Shown here piece after piece: positions 1 through 24,788 of a stretch of 64,000 nt of DNA. The notes below the pieces were generated by a model, which did not search any database, was not told where the DNA came from, and worked only from the letters and a program-made list of their open reading frames with translations. Made by a program: the position numbers and the translations under genes. Where the stretch lies: positions 389,207-453,206 of the forward strand of contig CACRXP010000177.1 of the NCBI GenBank assembly GCA_902702965.1, given 5' to 3'. Numbering within the stretch: the first letter of the stretch is position 1; each line of letters begins with the position of its first letter. Source of the stretch: Spirometra erinaceieuropaei. Taxonomy: Eukaryota > Platyhelminthes > Cestoda > Diphyllobothriidea > Diphyllobothriidae.

Positions 1-476
1 CCTTTGAGTTACAGGCAAATTCGCGGAGATCTCTTGCAAGCCTTCCGCATTGTAAAGGGGTTGGATTGCAGTCTGACCTTCGAGGACTTTTTTGAATTTG
101 CTACCACGACCAACCTCCGAGGTCGCCCGTTAAAACTGCGCACTCAGCAGGCACGGCTGGATGTGCGGAAGTTCTCCTTCTCGGTTCGGGTGGTCAAACC
201 ATGGAATGAGCTTCCCGCAGATGTTGTGATGTCACCATCTATACAAAGTTTTAAGAAGAATCTGGACATATTTTTGTTCCGAAATGACCAAGAGCGATGA
301 GAAGTCGAGCTCACCCCCCGTAACTCCTTCTCATTTTGTCCCACCATTATGGGCGTGTTCGAACTATTTCAGCCCAGAACATCTATCTGTACATCACACA
401 TTTTTTACGTTGCAAATAGGGTACTCAAAGGCTTACGCCTATTTCCCTCAAGAACTGAACTGAACTGAACTGAACA
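1..476 (+). mobile_element. 3' end of a non-LTR retrotransposon (LINE), truncated by the window edge
   Basis: The open frame to 299 encodes the C-terminal tail of a jockey/CR1-like reverse-transcriptase polyprotein. Its pattern (a SYRQIRGDLLQAFRI start, then NLRGRPLKLR, then VKPWNELPADVVM) recurs in the better preserved copy at 32543-34264. After the stop codon comes a 3' untranslated tail with the motif CAAAGGCTTACGCCTATTTC and a terminal array of ACTGA units at about 456-476. Short tandem units at the 3' end are typical of CR1-like LINEs. The reverse-transcriptase core lies outside the window. This is a dead or incomplete copy as seen here. Confidence 0.8.
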
Positions 477-12767
<12,291 letters not shown>

Positions 12768-15039
12768 CCGGAGTGCATCTGTCGGAAATATCGTCACTGC
12801 TACTTGCTTCCTGGTTCCTCGCCAACTGTCTTGCCACTTACTGCTCCCGGACTTTCCTGAGCGGATTTGCAGTGGTGTGCTCCACAAACTCCATTGGATG
12901 TTTACTTTATCGTCATCATCACCATCATTGTCACCTCGCCTCTTTCTCGCCGGTCAATTCAGACACTGCATTTTTCACAACGCTACTTCTTGTTCTCTCA
13001 TTCTCTCTGCCTCTGTGTTCATTATCTCTTTCTGCCAACCGTCCTCTTCCCCCCCCCCCGTCTCCAACGCCGTTGTTTGCGTAATAGTGCATTTTCTAGC
13101 TCACTCGACCGTCTCCCTTTTGTCAGACCGTTCTCTACGATGCTTGCGATCTACATCGAGGCAATAGGCCGGTCTGCGCGTTAGGCGGCGTCTCCCCCGG
13201 GCCGACGCACCAGGGTAACTGCGTTCGAACTCGGGAGACGTTTTTGATGAAGTTGCAGTGCTACTCAGAGCCAAACATTAACTTGGATTTATAACTTGTT
13301 ACGACAGGATGGTGCCAAGTGATTTCTTGGCTGAGTGCCCTTCCAAATAAGACGTGCTTCGGCATTTACCTTCACTGGTTTCATAAATTCGTCCTAGTAA
13401 TCCTCCAGCAGCGCGCGCCCAGTTCAAGTTTCGCGTTCCAACCTTGCGGACTTAATGAATTCCTCCCACTTTCGAGTGGAACTTGCGTATCTTCCATGGA
13501 TTTCTGATCTTCGTGCTGTGCGCTATCACTCGAGAGTAGTACCAATGAACCTGCGAGCGTTTCAAATGTTTCATGACATTAACTTTCCAAAACTGAAGTA
13601 TGCCTTTCACTCAGGTCTGGACGTAGTTGGACACGGGGATAAGTACCTGTCCGGAGGAGCACCTATTTCTGTGTCCCAACTTTAACTCTAGTTCCTCCTG
13701 GAGTAGGGTGAAAGGGATACTTATTCACGTCCTACCATCAACCTAAAAGGAGACGCAGTTAACTGAGTAGTGGGTATGCCAAATTAATTTTTAGTTTGTC
13801 CTTTCCAGCACTTGCAGGCGCCGAAACTCAGAGGGAAGTGACATGCCCCTTTCTGAGTGCGATTTGCACTAGTGACTGGAGAGGTGCCCAGCCAGAAATC
13901 AGCACCTTGCCATGTGCCAATTGAGATTACGTGCCATTTTCAAGTCCACCTGGTACTTTCCGGCACACAATGCACCTGCTCCTTTCGAGAGAAGTCCAAC
14001 CCACCATTGACTTACCGGTCGAAGGCATATTCGTTTATCATCACGCTTGTCTGCCGGTTCCGTGATACCGAGCCGTGAGGTAGAGCGAGTTTTGTCAGAC
14101 CACTCCAGCCTAGGAGTGATTCGAACCTTCGTGGACATCTTGATGCAGCCCTGGGGACGACCTTCTATTCATAATTAACCACACCGCACTCCAACTAAAT
14201 TAGCATAGTCTACGCTCAGTTTGGACAGTGTCATTTCAGGAGTGATTAGGAGTGTGGGATCTACTAAAATAAACCGCCCAAGCGTCCACTTGGACCTTGA
14301 CACCCGAGCCTCGATTGCATACGGTGCGCTCGGCGGTATGTCCTTATAGAACTCGTCCGGGCGGGCCCTTCATGTAGCTATGGTCAGACATCCAAAGTTG
14401 CTGAGTTTTAGTGGCTTGCGAGTAAGAGTTGCTGATAGGGTGTGGGCGGGACCGACATAACTGGCTTGGGTGTCGTGGAGGTAGTGGCGAATGCTTCTGT
14501 GGCATTCTGGCTGGAGCGACCCACGTGCTTGGGCAGGGTAGTCAAGTCTGTGGGCATACTGTGTCTTATCCCGAGATTATCTGCACTGCCGTTGTACCTG
14601 CAGGTGGGGGACACGCAAGGGGAAGGTAAACAGCCTCGCGACTGGGGTACTTGTCTCTTGGAGGCGTGGGATGTACGCCCGCTTGTGTGGATGCTAATAC
14701 CTGGTGACCTTCGTGGCATGACTCGAGAAGTTCTTTTTGCGCGGGGCACTGGCAAATTTCGCAATTCCAATGAGTCAGCCTTGGTTTAGTGCCAGTTTTC
14801 CTGTCTGAAGCCCTCCGTCTTGTTGCAGACGGTATGTAAATCAAAGAATCTCAGCATCAGTTAAGAAATTATAAGATTGTCCGTGGGTTTCGTGGAATAT
14901 GACGACTTGGCGCGCTCCATTTTGGGGCAGTCATAGTCAGGCCCAGTGTGACAATGGAGAAAGCCGGGGACTATGTCCCGGCACTTCTGAGAGACGGCCG
15001 AGGCAAATGCAGGACCACGTGTCACCCTTCTGGGACTTA
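12768..15039. other. 3' untranslated region of the RRM gene (proximal part) and unassigned DNA
   Basis: 12768-13200 is pyrimidine-rich with TCATCATCACCATCATT and C runs, consistent with a 3' UTR. No clear AATAAA is visible near its end. 14408-14790 is GC-richer and open on both strands (up to 120 codons) but has no recognisable domain. I see no supported gene between 13200 and 15039. Confidence 0.4.
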
Positions 15040-16033
15040 CAGTAGATGTGCTAACTCATGAAATGTCAACCAAAATTTCGAAATGCGTTCTCGTTTTGAA
15101 AAGATAAATTAAATAGTGTTGTAAAACTAATCATGATGCAACATAAATCTATAATGATTCAGTTACCTTAGGGTGTCGGCTTTCGAAAGAACTTATTTTC
15201 GGCTGCATGCAAGATCTATACTCTGCAAAAAATGACTGCTTAAGTAGTATGCAATTTTCTCATTGATTTTCGATGCCCTTGAAAATTCAATTATATTTCA
15301 TGGAAAACATGCATAAAAATATTCATTCTTTTACTTATTCGGTAGGAAATCACGTCTTCTCCCAATTTCATACTCAAAAGAAGAGGATAATTCAGTTTTA
15401 AAAAACTTTTCCCATTCCCGAATAATTTTGAACCCGACCTGCTGTTGCACTTGTATTCAGGGTGTCAAAACTACAAACTGTATGTTTTCCGTGTACGGAA
15501 AACCATGCATTTCTCTACGGTGTTAAGAGGAGGCCACATGAGGTTCATAAAATTAAGCAGTGGATTTGAGCAATATTGTTAACTTTACAAACCACATTCG
15601 TAAATGCAGATAAATGACGTTTCATGAACGGCATTTAACGGTATTATTAAATCTCACAATTAGAAACCTTTGTAAAACCGAATTATACTCTTCTTTTGAG
15701 TATGCAATTGGGAGAAGACGTGATTTTTTACCGAATAAGTAAAAGAATGACTATTTTAATGCATGTTTTCCATGAAATACAATTGAATTTTCAAGGGCAT
15801 CGAAAATCAATGAGAAAATTGCATACTACTTAAGCAGTCATTTTTTGCAGAGTATAGATCTTGCATGCAGCCGAAAATAAGTTCTTTCGAAAGCTGACAC
15901 CCTGAGGTAACTGGATCATTATAGATTTATGCTGCATCATGAGTAGTTTTACAACACTACTAAATTTATCTTTTCGAAACGAGAACGCATTTCGAAATTT
16001 TGGTTGACATTTCATGAGTTAGCACATCTACTG
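15040..16033. mobile_element. foldback Tc1/mariner-like element, full-length copy
   Basis: Starts CAGTAGATGTGCTAACTCAT and ends with the inverse, ATGAGTTAGCACATCTACTG, between TA dinucleotides at 15038-15039 and 16034-16035. The two halves are inverted copies over about 400 bp each, including the internal GACTGCTTAAGTAGTATGCA at 15234 and its inverse near 15820. There is no coding capacity. CAGT termini plus TA duplication point to a Tc1/mariner-mobilised MITE. Confidence 0.85.
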
Positions 16034-16189
16034 TAAGTTCTACAAGCCTCTGTTATGCCAGTATCAGCTAACCGTGGCCCCCGCAGCCTGGTATGCGCCG
16101 GTAGTTCTCCGACACCTGCGGGTATATGAACTTGCCTTCCCGTGGTGTATACAGGTCGTGAGTATGGCTGCATAACCATCCTCATCTTC

Positions 16190-16450
16190 TGTTGTTGTTG
16201 GATAAAATCATAGTCAGTTGTTTGAACTAGGGGGTGTGGATTGGAACGCCAAGGTGCGGGCTCGGCCGCGCCATCCATCTTCAGCCCCCCGCCTCCGGTC
16301 TTCTTGACTTTGCCTTGACGCCGGGTTCGGGTGGGAGAGGAGGAGAGCGTGCGGTAAATGTAGCGAAAGTCCACATTCATTATAAACTAACTCCCGAGCA
16401 AGTCACCGCGCCTGCTTCACCTTGCTTTGGAGCACACGACGGATAACTTC
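16190..16450 (+). repeat. dispersed repeat, GC-rich family also at 34445 and 35525
   Basis: Shares the GGTCTTCTTGAC segment, the following G-rich GGTGGGAGAGGAGGAGAGCG region and CATTATAAAC-like end with 34445-34640 (+) and 35525-35745 (-). No protein is recognised. Confidence 0.6.
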
Positions 16451-17911
16451 GGACGCTACAGTCGAACTGTTATGTACAACAGTTTTACCCGACGCGGGTT
16501 GACCAAGAAATCTGAATTGCGCCCGAATAGTGTGAACTGATCATTGTGCCAAGAGTTTAAGTACGTAGAGCCAGGTCGAAGGCTGAGTAAGTATTGCTGA
16601 GGAGGACCGGGAGGAATGGAATGATTGTCTAGGACCTATATGCCTTCCCCGGTTAGTCATGTCTCAACACTGGGTTGTGGGGACAAGAAGCATTTTCCCA
16701 GGTTTGTTTGCTCATTTACGTAACGATAGATCGATGGGCGCCACCCTCAGGCGAGTCACCTGGTTCAAGTTACGATACCATGTAGTTTTCGAAAGTAGAT
16801 TTTTAATCCTGTTCTCTCTTCAGCGGATTATTCTGGATGTCATTAGTTCCCAACGTTATAACGCTCAAGCTCCAAGTCAACGCGTTTAACGTGCTTCAGA
16901 CAATTTAGAGCAGACAAGACGCCAATATGAGGTGACTTGAGATTCACGCGGAACCACGAACCCAGTTTTGGTATCCGGCCATTTCGATGAAGGATTTGGA
17001 TGTAAATCGCATTGCTGGTAGCCTAATCTTTCATCTTCTGGATGAAGAAGACAAAAACACAAAATGGGAAAATCACGAGACCGACAGGCACGGGCGTAGA
17101 TTGATCCAGACCGTTTGAAGATCATCACCACAAGTCCGGAACGTATGATAATTAAACACTTCCTCAAAGCACAAGGCCTAAAGAGAGTGAGGGTTGCCAA
17201 ACCGGACATGAAGATTGTACAATGGACCTTTATTGTGCGTGGGTTTTGCACCGTACAAATGTCAACCGGCGGGGTAAGACTGCCTCGGCGTTGTTGAGGT
17301 ACAGGCATGCCCTTTTAAACCCCCGCGGATCGCCAAATCTTGTGCTTCCGAAACCCTCCAATTGATAAAACAAAGCGGGTTATCTGGTAGTATCGAGGTT
17401 AAGCCTGAATGGTCTCCCCTTAAGAAGTTCCTTATGGCACGGCTACAGAAACCTGAACGGAAGCTTTGTGTCAAGTCAAGCACAACCTCCCTTCCCAAGA
17501 AAGCCGTAATGATCGCGTATGCGATCCAGACTAATTTATATCACATTCACACCAAGTTATTTATGATCCACAGTGGATGCGACGGCCACCTGGAAGCAGT
17601 CCTGCTTGCCTCTCACGAGGGAGGGGCTCGGTAACTGTGACCTATAAGATGCATGGTTCTTGACATTACTTTGGTCTCGAAAACGCCAACGGAAACAATA
17701 TCGCTCCATGTCCAACCACCCCCTCCCGTCAGAGTGCCTTCAATCAATCTAACAACCGGGAATTACCGCAATTGTTAACATAACCCCGTGGTCGGGCGAT
17801 TAGGGAGCATGGCCATTCTGCACAAGATGGACCTTACCGATCTCTGTGAGTCCCGGTTATCTGAACGGATAGAGGTAGATATAGAATAAACTTTAATTTA
17901 TAATGGCCGTT
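16451..17911. other. no recognised feature
   Basis: Open frames of 60-140 codons occur on both strands (for example 16886-17308 on the - strand) but overlap each other and show no family motif. I cannot support a gene here. Confidence 0.4.
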
Positions 17912-18180
17912 CTAGGAAAAAAACGAGATGCCGAAGTGTTCGCTGTCTGACGGGACGTCGTCGAGGGTGAAATGAGCAACTGTGTCGTAATTGGGAATCG
18001 TCACCTTTGCTGGGGGAATTCCTCCATAACTGTGGGCTCCTATGTCGTCCTGTGATAGGTCACAAAGATATGAAGAATGCGTTCTAGTTGGAGTTACATG
18101 CCCTCTTGTCTTTGCTGAAGGCAGACAAGCTGGTTGCCGTCGGTGACATCTGTGCACTGGTTTGGCACTGGTCACACGGA
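17912..18180 (-). CDS. possible terminal exon, product unknown
   Basis: On the - strand the acceptor CCTCTTTTTTAG is followed by an 89-codon open frame ending at TAG (17912). The peptide includes SSYLCDLSQDDIGAHSYGGI and NYDTVAHFTLDDVPSDSEHF, which is complex in composition. No domain is recognised. It is bordered directly by a foldback element at 18213, so an upstream exon cannot be seen. It could equally be a chance frame or a retroelement fragment. Confidence 0.25.
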
Positions 18181-18212
18181 CTAAAAAAGAGGAATATGGG
18201 GATCACGAAGTA

Positions 18213-19196
18213 CAGTGCGTGACCGATCTGATGAAATGTTGGCGGAAATTCTAAAATGCGTTTTCGATTAGGATGGATTACTTAGGTAGGATTGTAATAT
18301 TGCTTATCAATCGACAAAATCCCGTAGTATGTCGGACTCGCCAGGATGTCAGTCTTTGAATGCACTTCACTTCGACCTCCTATAAAAGCCATACTCGCTA
18401 AAGAATGATTACCTAAGTAGCATGCATTTTTCACATTGATTTTCGATGGTCTTGTAAATTCGAGTATTGTATGGGAGACATGCCTAGAATGTGCTTTATT
18501 TTACTTGTTTTATAGAAAATAACATTCCCTTTACATTTTGCTCCCGATAAAGCGTATATTTAGGTTTTTTAAAAGTTTCTAATTATAAGTTCTTCAAGAC
18601 CGTGCGATGTCCATACATACAGCGTCGTACATCTCCGTTTACCAATGCTCCTCGTGAAACGTACAACATAGTCCACATCCATTGCAAAATTACATGAACC
18701 CAATACAGTCTCTTCTTAAAGGCATAGAGGAATATATGATTTTTATTGTGTGGAAAGCATGCACCTTGTAGACTGGAATCGCTAAGTGGTAATGCAACGA
18801 CTGATCTGACCCAAAATTATTGGGGAATTGGGAAACTTTTTCAGAACGTAAATATACGTTTTTTAGGGTATAAAATGTAAAGACAATGTTATTCTCTACC
18901 TGACAAGTAAAATATAGCATATCTGTGTGCATGTTTACCAAAAAAAATATTTGAATTTATAATACCATCGAAATTCAATGTGGAAAATACATGCTACTTA
19001 AGTAGCCCTAATCAACCGAGTGTGGCTTCTATAGAAGTTCGAAAAGAAGTGCATTCAAAAGCCGACATTTTGCCGAGTCCGAAATACTAAAGGATTATGT
19101 TACATGCTAATCAGTTTTACAACTCCATCTAAGTAATCCTCCCTAATCGAACACGCATTTCAGAATTTCGGCCAAAATTTAATGAGATCGGTCACG

Positions 19197-19200
<4 letters not shown>
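18213..19200. mobile_element. foldback element, second subfamily (CAGTGCGTGACCGATC ends)
   Basis: Begins CAGTGCGTGACCGATCTGAT after TA at 18211 and ends GAGATCGGTCACGCACTA next to an AT-repeat. Inner arms share the ACTTAAGTAG palindromic word of the whole family. The right terminus runs directly into (AT)n. Confidence 0.8.

Positions 19201-19240
<40 letters not shown>
19199..19240. repeat. AT microsatellite
   Basis: Perfect (AT)n of about 40 bp at the right edge of the foldback copy and just before the assembly gap. Confidence 0.9.
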
Positions 19241-19244
<4 letters not shown>

Positions 19245-19251
19245 TGATACC

Positions 19252-20224
19252 NNNNNNNNNNNNNNNNNNNNNNNNNNNNNNNNNNNNNNNNNNNNNNNNN
19301 NNNNNNNNNNNNNNNNNNNNNNNNNNNNNNNNNNNNNNNNNNNNNNNNNNNNNNNNNNNNNNNNNNNNNNNNNNNNNNNNNNNNNNNNNNNNNNNNNNNN
19401 NNNNNNNNNNNNNNNNNNNNNNNNNNNNNNNNNNNNNNNNNNNNNNNNNNNNNNNNNNNNNNNNNNNNNNNNNNNNNNNNNNNNNNNNNNNNNNNNNNNN
19501 NNNNNNNNNNNNNNNNNNNNNNNNNNNNNNNNNNNNNNNNNNNNNNNNNNNNNNNNNNNNNNNNNNNNNNNNNNNNNNNNNNNNNNNNNNNNNNNNNNNN
19601 NNNNNNNNNNNNNNNNNNNNNNNNNNNNNNNNNNNNNNNNNNNNNNNNNNNNNNNNNNNNNNNNNNNNNNNNNNNNNNNNNNNNNNNNNNNNNNNNNNNN
19701 NNNNNNNNNNNNNNNNNNNNNNNNNNNNNNNNNNNNNNNNNNNNNNNNNNNNNNNNNNNNNNNNNNNNNNNNNNNNNNNNNNNNNNNNNNNNNNNNNNNN
19801 NNNNNNNNNNNNNNNNNNNNNNNNNNNNNNNNNNNNNNNNNNNNNNNNNNNNNNNNNNNNNNNNNNNNNNNNNNNNNNNNNNNNNNNNNNNNNNNNNNNN
19901 NNNNNNNNNNNNNNNNNNNNNNNNNNNNNNNNNNNNNNNNNNNNNNNNNNNNNNNNNNNNNNNNNNNNNNNNNNNNNNNNNNNNNNNNNNNNNNNNNNNN
20001 NNNNNNNNNNNNNNNNNNNNNNNNNNNNNNNNNNNNNNNNNNNNNNNNNNNNNNNNNNNNNNNNNNNNNNNNNNNNNNNNNNNNNNNNNNNNNNNNNNNN
20101 NNNNNNNNNNNNNNNNNNNNNNNNNNNNNNNNNNNNNNNNNNNNNNNNNNNNNNNNNNNNNNNNNNNNNNNNNNNNNNNNNNNNNNNNNNNNNNNNNNNN
20201 NNNNNNNNNNNNNNNNNNNNNNNN
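19252..20224. other. assembly gap of 973 N
   Basis: Unknown bases; any translation through it is meaningless. Confidence 1.
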
Positions 20225-20330
20225 CTACTACTAGTCGCTATGCGACTGCCTGCGAGGGTTTAAGTATGAGCCCCAAGGCACAACGGAACGAGCATGTTCC
20301 GTAACCTGATCGGCGAGCGCCCACTGTCAT
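20225..20330 (+). repeat. SINE 3' part with AT microsatellite
   Basis: CACAACGGAACGAGCATGTT and GATCGGCGAGCGCCC are the 3' portion of the tRNA-derived SINE. A (TA)n run follows at 20331-20355. The 5' part is in the gap. Confidence 0.65.
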
Positions 20331-20355
20331 AATATATATATATATATATATATAT

Positions 20356-20700
20356 CGTTCATCATCTCCCGAAAAAGACGAAGAAGAAGAGAGGGCGAAT
20401 CCATGGACCATATTGTATTCGAACTGACGTTTCGGAAACTTCCTCGTTTCCATCATCAGAGTTGCATAATTGTTGCACTTGCGGGTCTTGACTTATTCAG
20501 TCTTGCCGCTTGCCTCGTATTATAGCCGTGCTGGACGTACGAACTTTGACCTGCCTGTTTGCCGCTGACTGGCTTAGACCTTCCCGGAGCTGACCGCTGA
20601 TAGGCCTGCGTGACCTTTGTTCCCTTTGGGGTCGGCCTAGTTGTGGTCAAATCAACATGCCGCTTGGCCCCTCCCACGTCAGCCGGTGGACTGATCGGTC
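20356..20700 (-). mobile_element. probable Penelope-like element 3' region with hammerhead-like core
   Basis: On the - strand a 73-codon frame (20456-20677, ending SSYVQHGYNTRQAARLNKSR..) runs into CTGATGA (20459-20453), a stem of GGAAAC/GTTTCC, and GAAACGTC (to 20426). The same arrangement occurs at the 3' end of the Penelope-like remnant at 56630 and in the palindrome at 60306. No GIY-YIG or reverse-transcriptase motif is seen here, so assignment rests on the shared terminus. Confidence 0.45.
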
Positions 20701-21455
20701 GTTGCTGTTCAGGTGAGCAGCATTCAGCTTCGCGGGCGCATCGGTGAGACAGTGTTCAGCTTTGGTCACATGACCTCTGGCCCCCAATTCCACTCTTTTC
20801 CGTGAGCGTTATATATATATATATCCTGTATGTGAGTGATCTGCCCCGTGCACGACCGCATGTCACCCTGGCAGCGCTCTTCTCGGGTACAAACATGTGG
20901 ACGGCTTTTCAAAAGAAGGGGAAAAAGCCAAACCGCTTGCCTTCAAAAGATACTGACGGTTAAGTCACAGTGGCAGTCTGTAAAGAGTTGAGGCGCTCAG
21001 CATCCCTGCCATGCTGAAGCCGTTTTGCTATGACTGAGAGGTCACATTGAGTGGGTGGCTGATAAACGTCTGCTTGAGAGACTCCTCTGCGGTGCCGTTG
21101 CTAGGGGTACTTGCAAACAAAGTAGACAACGGCGCGAAGATACCTCGAAATCACAAACAAATCTCGGAAAACTGCTTCACAGGACAGACAAGAATGGAAG
21201 GCAAGAAATGGGAACACGAACACCCCCGTAATACAGGCAGTCCTGAACTGAATTCCAGGAAGGGCACCTGTTCCAGTGCTCCTAGTCCTAATCCTAACTC
21301 TAATCCTAAGCTGAATCCAAAATTTAACCCTGACCCTGACCTACGCCTAAGGCTAAACTCCCAAGAAATTGGCTCAAGAGCACCAGTTACGAACGGTCGC
21401 TGTGCCCTTGGCTTGCCCAATGGGGTATTGCCCTCAAAACGGCAGTGGCCAGTTA
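20701..21455. other. no gene; degenerate telomere-like patch at 21283-21358
   Basis: Contains a short (AT)n at 20811 and a degenerate CCTAAT/CCCTGA-like patch (21283-21358). The 149-codon + frame at 21047-21496 is built partly from that patch (NPNSNPKLNPKFNPDPD) and is not a gene. Confidence 0.5.
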
Positions 21456-21940
21456 GAAATTTGGCGTGGTTTTGTTCTGTAGTTCCGCCTGAGTAATATC
21501 CTAGGGTTAGCTTACTAAAACAATATTAGTTAGCTTAGCCACTCGCTGGACTAGGAGGTAAAAGAGAGCGCAAGCAGAGACCGAAGCACGCGCAGGGAAG
21601 CGAATGAAGGTGGTGTGAAGACACTTTCCCCTGACACAGCCACTAGCAGGATTGAGAGGATAAGGAGGGCGGAATCACAACTGGAAGGCCATGGAGGGAA
21701 CCGCGTGGTAATTCACAGTGCATGTGATGGAACCGACGGAATTCTACACCGTCCGAAAACTTCTATTAGCAAGTCAACCTCGCAACTCGCTGGATTAGGA
21801 TAACAAAGAGGGGGCGAACGGGACTCGAAGCATGCGCAGGGAAGCGCGTGTGAGCTAATACCTGATGTAACCAAGACTGGCGTATAACCGCTCCTCCCTT
21901 TCGTGACACAGTCACTCGTTGGATTAGAATTGTAGGGAAG
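21456..21940 (+). repeat. dispersed repeat, inverted partner of 26279-26895
   Basis: Words such as CCGCGTGGTAATTCACAGTG, GGAACCGACGGA and CACTCGTTGGATTAG occur in reverse complement within 26279-26895. The start (GGCGTGGTTTTGTTCTGTAG) matches the terminal repeat of that element. It also has an internal ~240 bp partial duplication (CGCAGGGAAGCG at 21591 and 21836). Confidence 0.6.
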
Positions 21941-22359
21941 ATGCAAATCCATAATATTTTTTAAGTCAGCATACTCATACTTACTAAAATGTTTTTAGAA
22001 AGCAAACTGCGTCTGGGCTTTTGTGTCTCTGTCATTTCTATTTCTACCTGTTTGTCTGCTTTGACTGGTCGCGCCGTGACAGTGGCCATCGCTCTGCCGA
22101 ATATAGATGCCGCAATAATCATCATACCGGATTTTTTTATGCTCCCCCGTCTAGGCTCACTGTTAGTGGTGCTCATTTCAGCTCCAACGTCTCCCAGACC
22201 CTGCTCTTCTTCCTGGACTAGCTGCTACACTTTTCAAGTACAATGGTTGGGTGGCTTAAGCTCTAGCTGAATGTCATTCGGCGAGTCACAGAGTAGCCGC
22301 TAACCAAGTAACTCCCCTTGGGCTCTTCTTAATATTTGGTGACTCTTCTTCCGACAAGG

Positions 22360-22490
22360 GACTTCTAACCAACAGGTCGCTGAACCAAACCCCACGTGTT
22401 CTACACCCCGGGGTTCGGGTATGACTGGCTGACGATGGCGAATAAACCAGAAATAGCTATCTCAGTCTCCCCTTATCTTTTTCGGTGCTT
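22360..22490 (+). repeat. SINE fragment, tRNA-derived family
   Basis: TTCTAACCAACAGGTCGC followed by GGTATGACTGGCTGACGATG and a TCTCAGTCTCCCCTTATC segment. A box missing, B box degenerate. Confidence 0.65.
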
Positions 22491-23382
22491 TAATCTCCAA
22501 TAAGCCCCCTCCTCTGCCTCGTCACCGGCCAAATTGGATGCCAGGTGCTTGTGGACTTTGGACGTCTGTCTAAATTAGGTTAAATTAGTCAGCTTGCCGA
22601 CACGCATAGTCTCTGCTAGCTGGGTCATACCATTACGATGTCTGAATCCTATTAGCCGAAGTCTGCAACTAGTGCAAAAGAAGGCTGAGCGCACGCGTTG
22701 GGGCGTGAATGGCCCTTCTTCTTGGCAAGTCTTGAATTAAACGCTATTCTACTTTAAATTCCTGGAAGTTATTTTCCAGCCTAAGTTAACCACACCGCTA
22801 ATCGGCTGGCTTTAAAAGCGGCGAAATTGTGTCTTAAATTAAGAACACCGCGAAATCAGCCAATCTAAATGGTGATATTTATAAGGACGCATTAATTGGA
22901 TCGTGAGCTTCGTCCGATCCCATCTCCACACAATAAAGTTTCCCCTTCTGTAAAAAAATCATGAAAATTCGGCTATATCCGGTTGTTTGTTGACTCGAAC
23001 CGCACGTAAAATAGTGCCTGAAACACCGGTATTCTCAAAACAGTTGAAGTGGGCTCACGCTCTTTAACCTCGTCTTTCCTAGAATCCTGAATAATTATCG
23101 CGGCTGCTTAAGCCCCAGTGAGACCCCAGCCACATCTACAATCAGGGAGAGGAAGAGAAGAAGTGGGACGCCAGTTAGGAGGGTGTTGTACTCTGTAGAG
23201 AACTGCCAGATTGGTAGGATGACGGCATGTCCGACGCTACGAGAGTGGCATCCGCGAGAGTCAACTGGAGGCGGTTGACCAGGGCCTTCAGCCAGAACAC
23301 GTCTGAGTCAGCTTGGAAGATGACTGGCCAGTTCGGACAGCTGCCATTGGCCGAAAACGAAAATGCTCTTGATACGCACGTA
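22491..23382. other. no supported gene
   Basis: A ~68-codon open frame on the - strand (about 23186-23390, with VIFQADSDVFWLKALVNRLQ) is of protein-like composition but has no recognised motif and ends at the foldback copy. Left unassigned. Confidence 0.35.
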
Positions 23383-24377
23383 CAGCAGGTGGGCTAACTC
23401 ATGACATGTCAAGTGAAATTGCCAAATGCGTTTTTGTTTCGAAAAGATTAATTAAGTAGGTTTGTAAAACTAATCAGTCTGCAGCATAATTCTATAATAA
23501 TTAATTTACTTCAGGATGTCCGCTTTCGAAACAACTTCCTTCCGGCTGCATGCAAAAACTGTACTCTGTAAAAAATGACTACTTAATAAGCATGCATTTT
23601 CCTTTTTGATTTTCGATGCCTCTAAAAGTCTAATTATACTGCATGGAAAACATGCATAAAAATATTCATTCTTTTTCTCATTCGGTAGAAAATTTCATCT
23701 TCTTCCAATTTTATACTCGAATGGAGGGTATTATTCAGTTTTCAAAAACGTTTCCGATTCCCGAATAATTTTAAACTCGCTCTGCCGTCACAGATGCATT
23801 CAGGGTTTCCAAACTACAAGCCATGTATTTTCCGTGTACGGAAATCCACACATTTCTCTACGGTATTAAGAGGAGACCATATGGGGTTCATAAAATTTAG
23901 CAGTGGATTTGATCCATATTGATAACTTTACAAGCCACATGGGTAAATGCAGAGACATGACGTTTTAGAAACGGCCATTTCATGATATTAAAAATTCTAA
24001 CAATTAGAAGCTTGTTTAAACCGAATTATCTCCTTCCTTCGAGTATAAAATTGAAAGAAGACGTAATTTTCTACCGAATGAGCGAAAGAATGAATATTTT
24101 TGTGCATGTTTTCCATGAAATATAATTGGACTTCTAGGGGCTTCGAAAATCAAAGAGAAAAATGCATGCCACATAAGTTGCCATTTTTTTGCAGAGTACA
24201 GTTCTTGCATGCAACCGGAAAGAAGTTCATTCGAAAGCCGGCATCCTCAGGTAACTGAAATATTATAGAATTTAACCGCAGACTGATTAGTTTTACAAAC
24301 CTATTTAATTAATCTTTTCGAAACGAAAACACATTTCGGAATTTCATTTGACATTTAATTAGTTAGCCCATCTAATG
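23383..24377. mobile_element. foldback element, full-length copy
   Basis: Begins CAGCAGGTGGGCTAACTCAT after TA (23381-23382) and ends TTAGCCCATCTAATG before TA. Arms of about 400 bp face each other around a ~200 bp centre (GAATAATTTTAAACTCGC..). Confidence 0.85.
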
Positions 24378-24439
24378 TACAAGGGGTTGTCAGAGGATCA
24401 GCGTTGCAACACGGTCAAGGCTGCAACTTCGGTCCGAGC

Positions 24440-24770
24440 CTATAGACCTAGAATAAACTGATTTACTCCAAGTTCGCAGTTATTTTCTGAGGAAATTAAA
24501 AAAGCGACAATTTCCAAATTGGTTTAATTATCAGAAGGCAGACGCGGAGTTTTGGGGGACCCACTGATGAGCCGAACTCCTTCGCAGCTGTGTCAAACAG
24601 CGGCAGAACACGCGTGTGTGGACTTTTGGATAGCACCTGTGCCGTTATTATCGAATCCCCCTAACCTAATGTATAAAACTAACTGCCTGTCAGCAGGTAA
24701 TGAATATTACGTGGATACCCGCTGTGGCTGATGGACTCCTGCCCAAATAATCTTGAGTAAAAAATTTCGG
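24440..24770. repeat. fragment of a second hairpin-MITE family
   Basis: GAGGAAATTAAAAAAGCGAC, GGGGGACCCACTGATGAGCC and AACACGCGTGTGTGGACTTT link it to the copy at 41535-42114 and to 8035-8240. Confidence 0.6.
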
Positions 24771-24788
24771 TCTTAACCTATAGACATT

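Noticed and set aside
12877..13167. Frame open from the 12754 acceptor through to 13167
   Set aside because: Would need a phase 0 donor that is not seen; the sequence is a pyrimidine-rich low-complexity run typical of UTR.
19244..20263. 339-codon frame
   Set aside because: Runs through the assembly gap; made of unknown residues.
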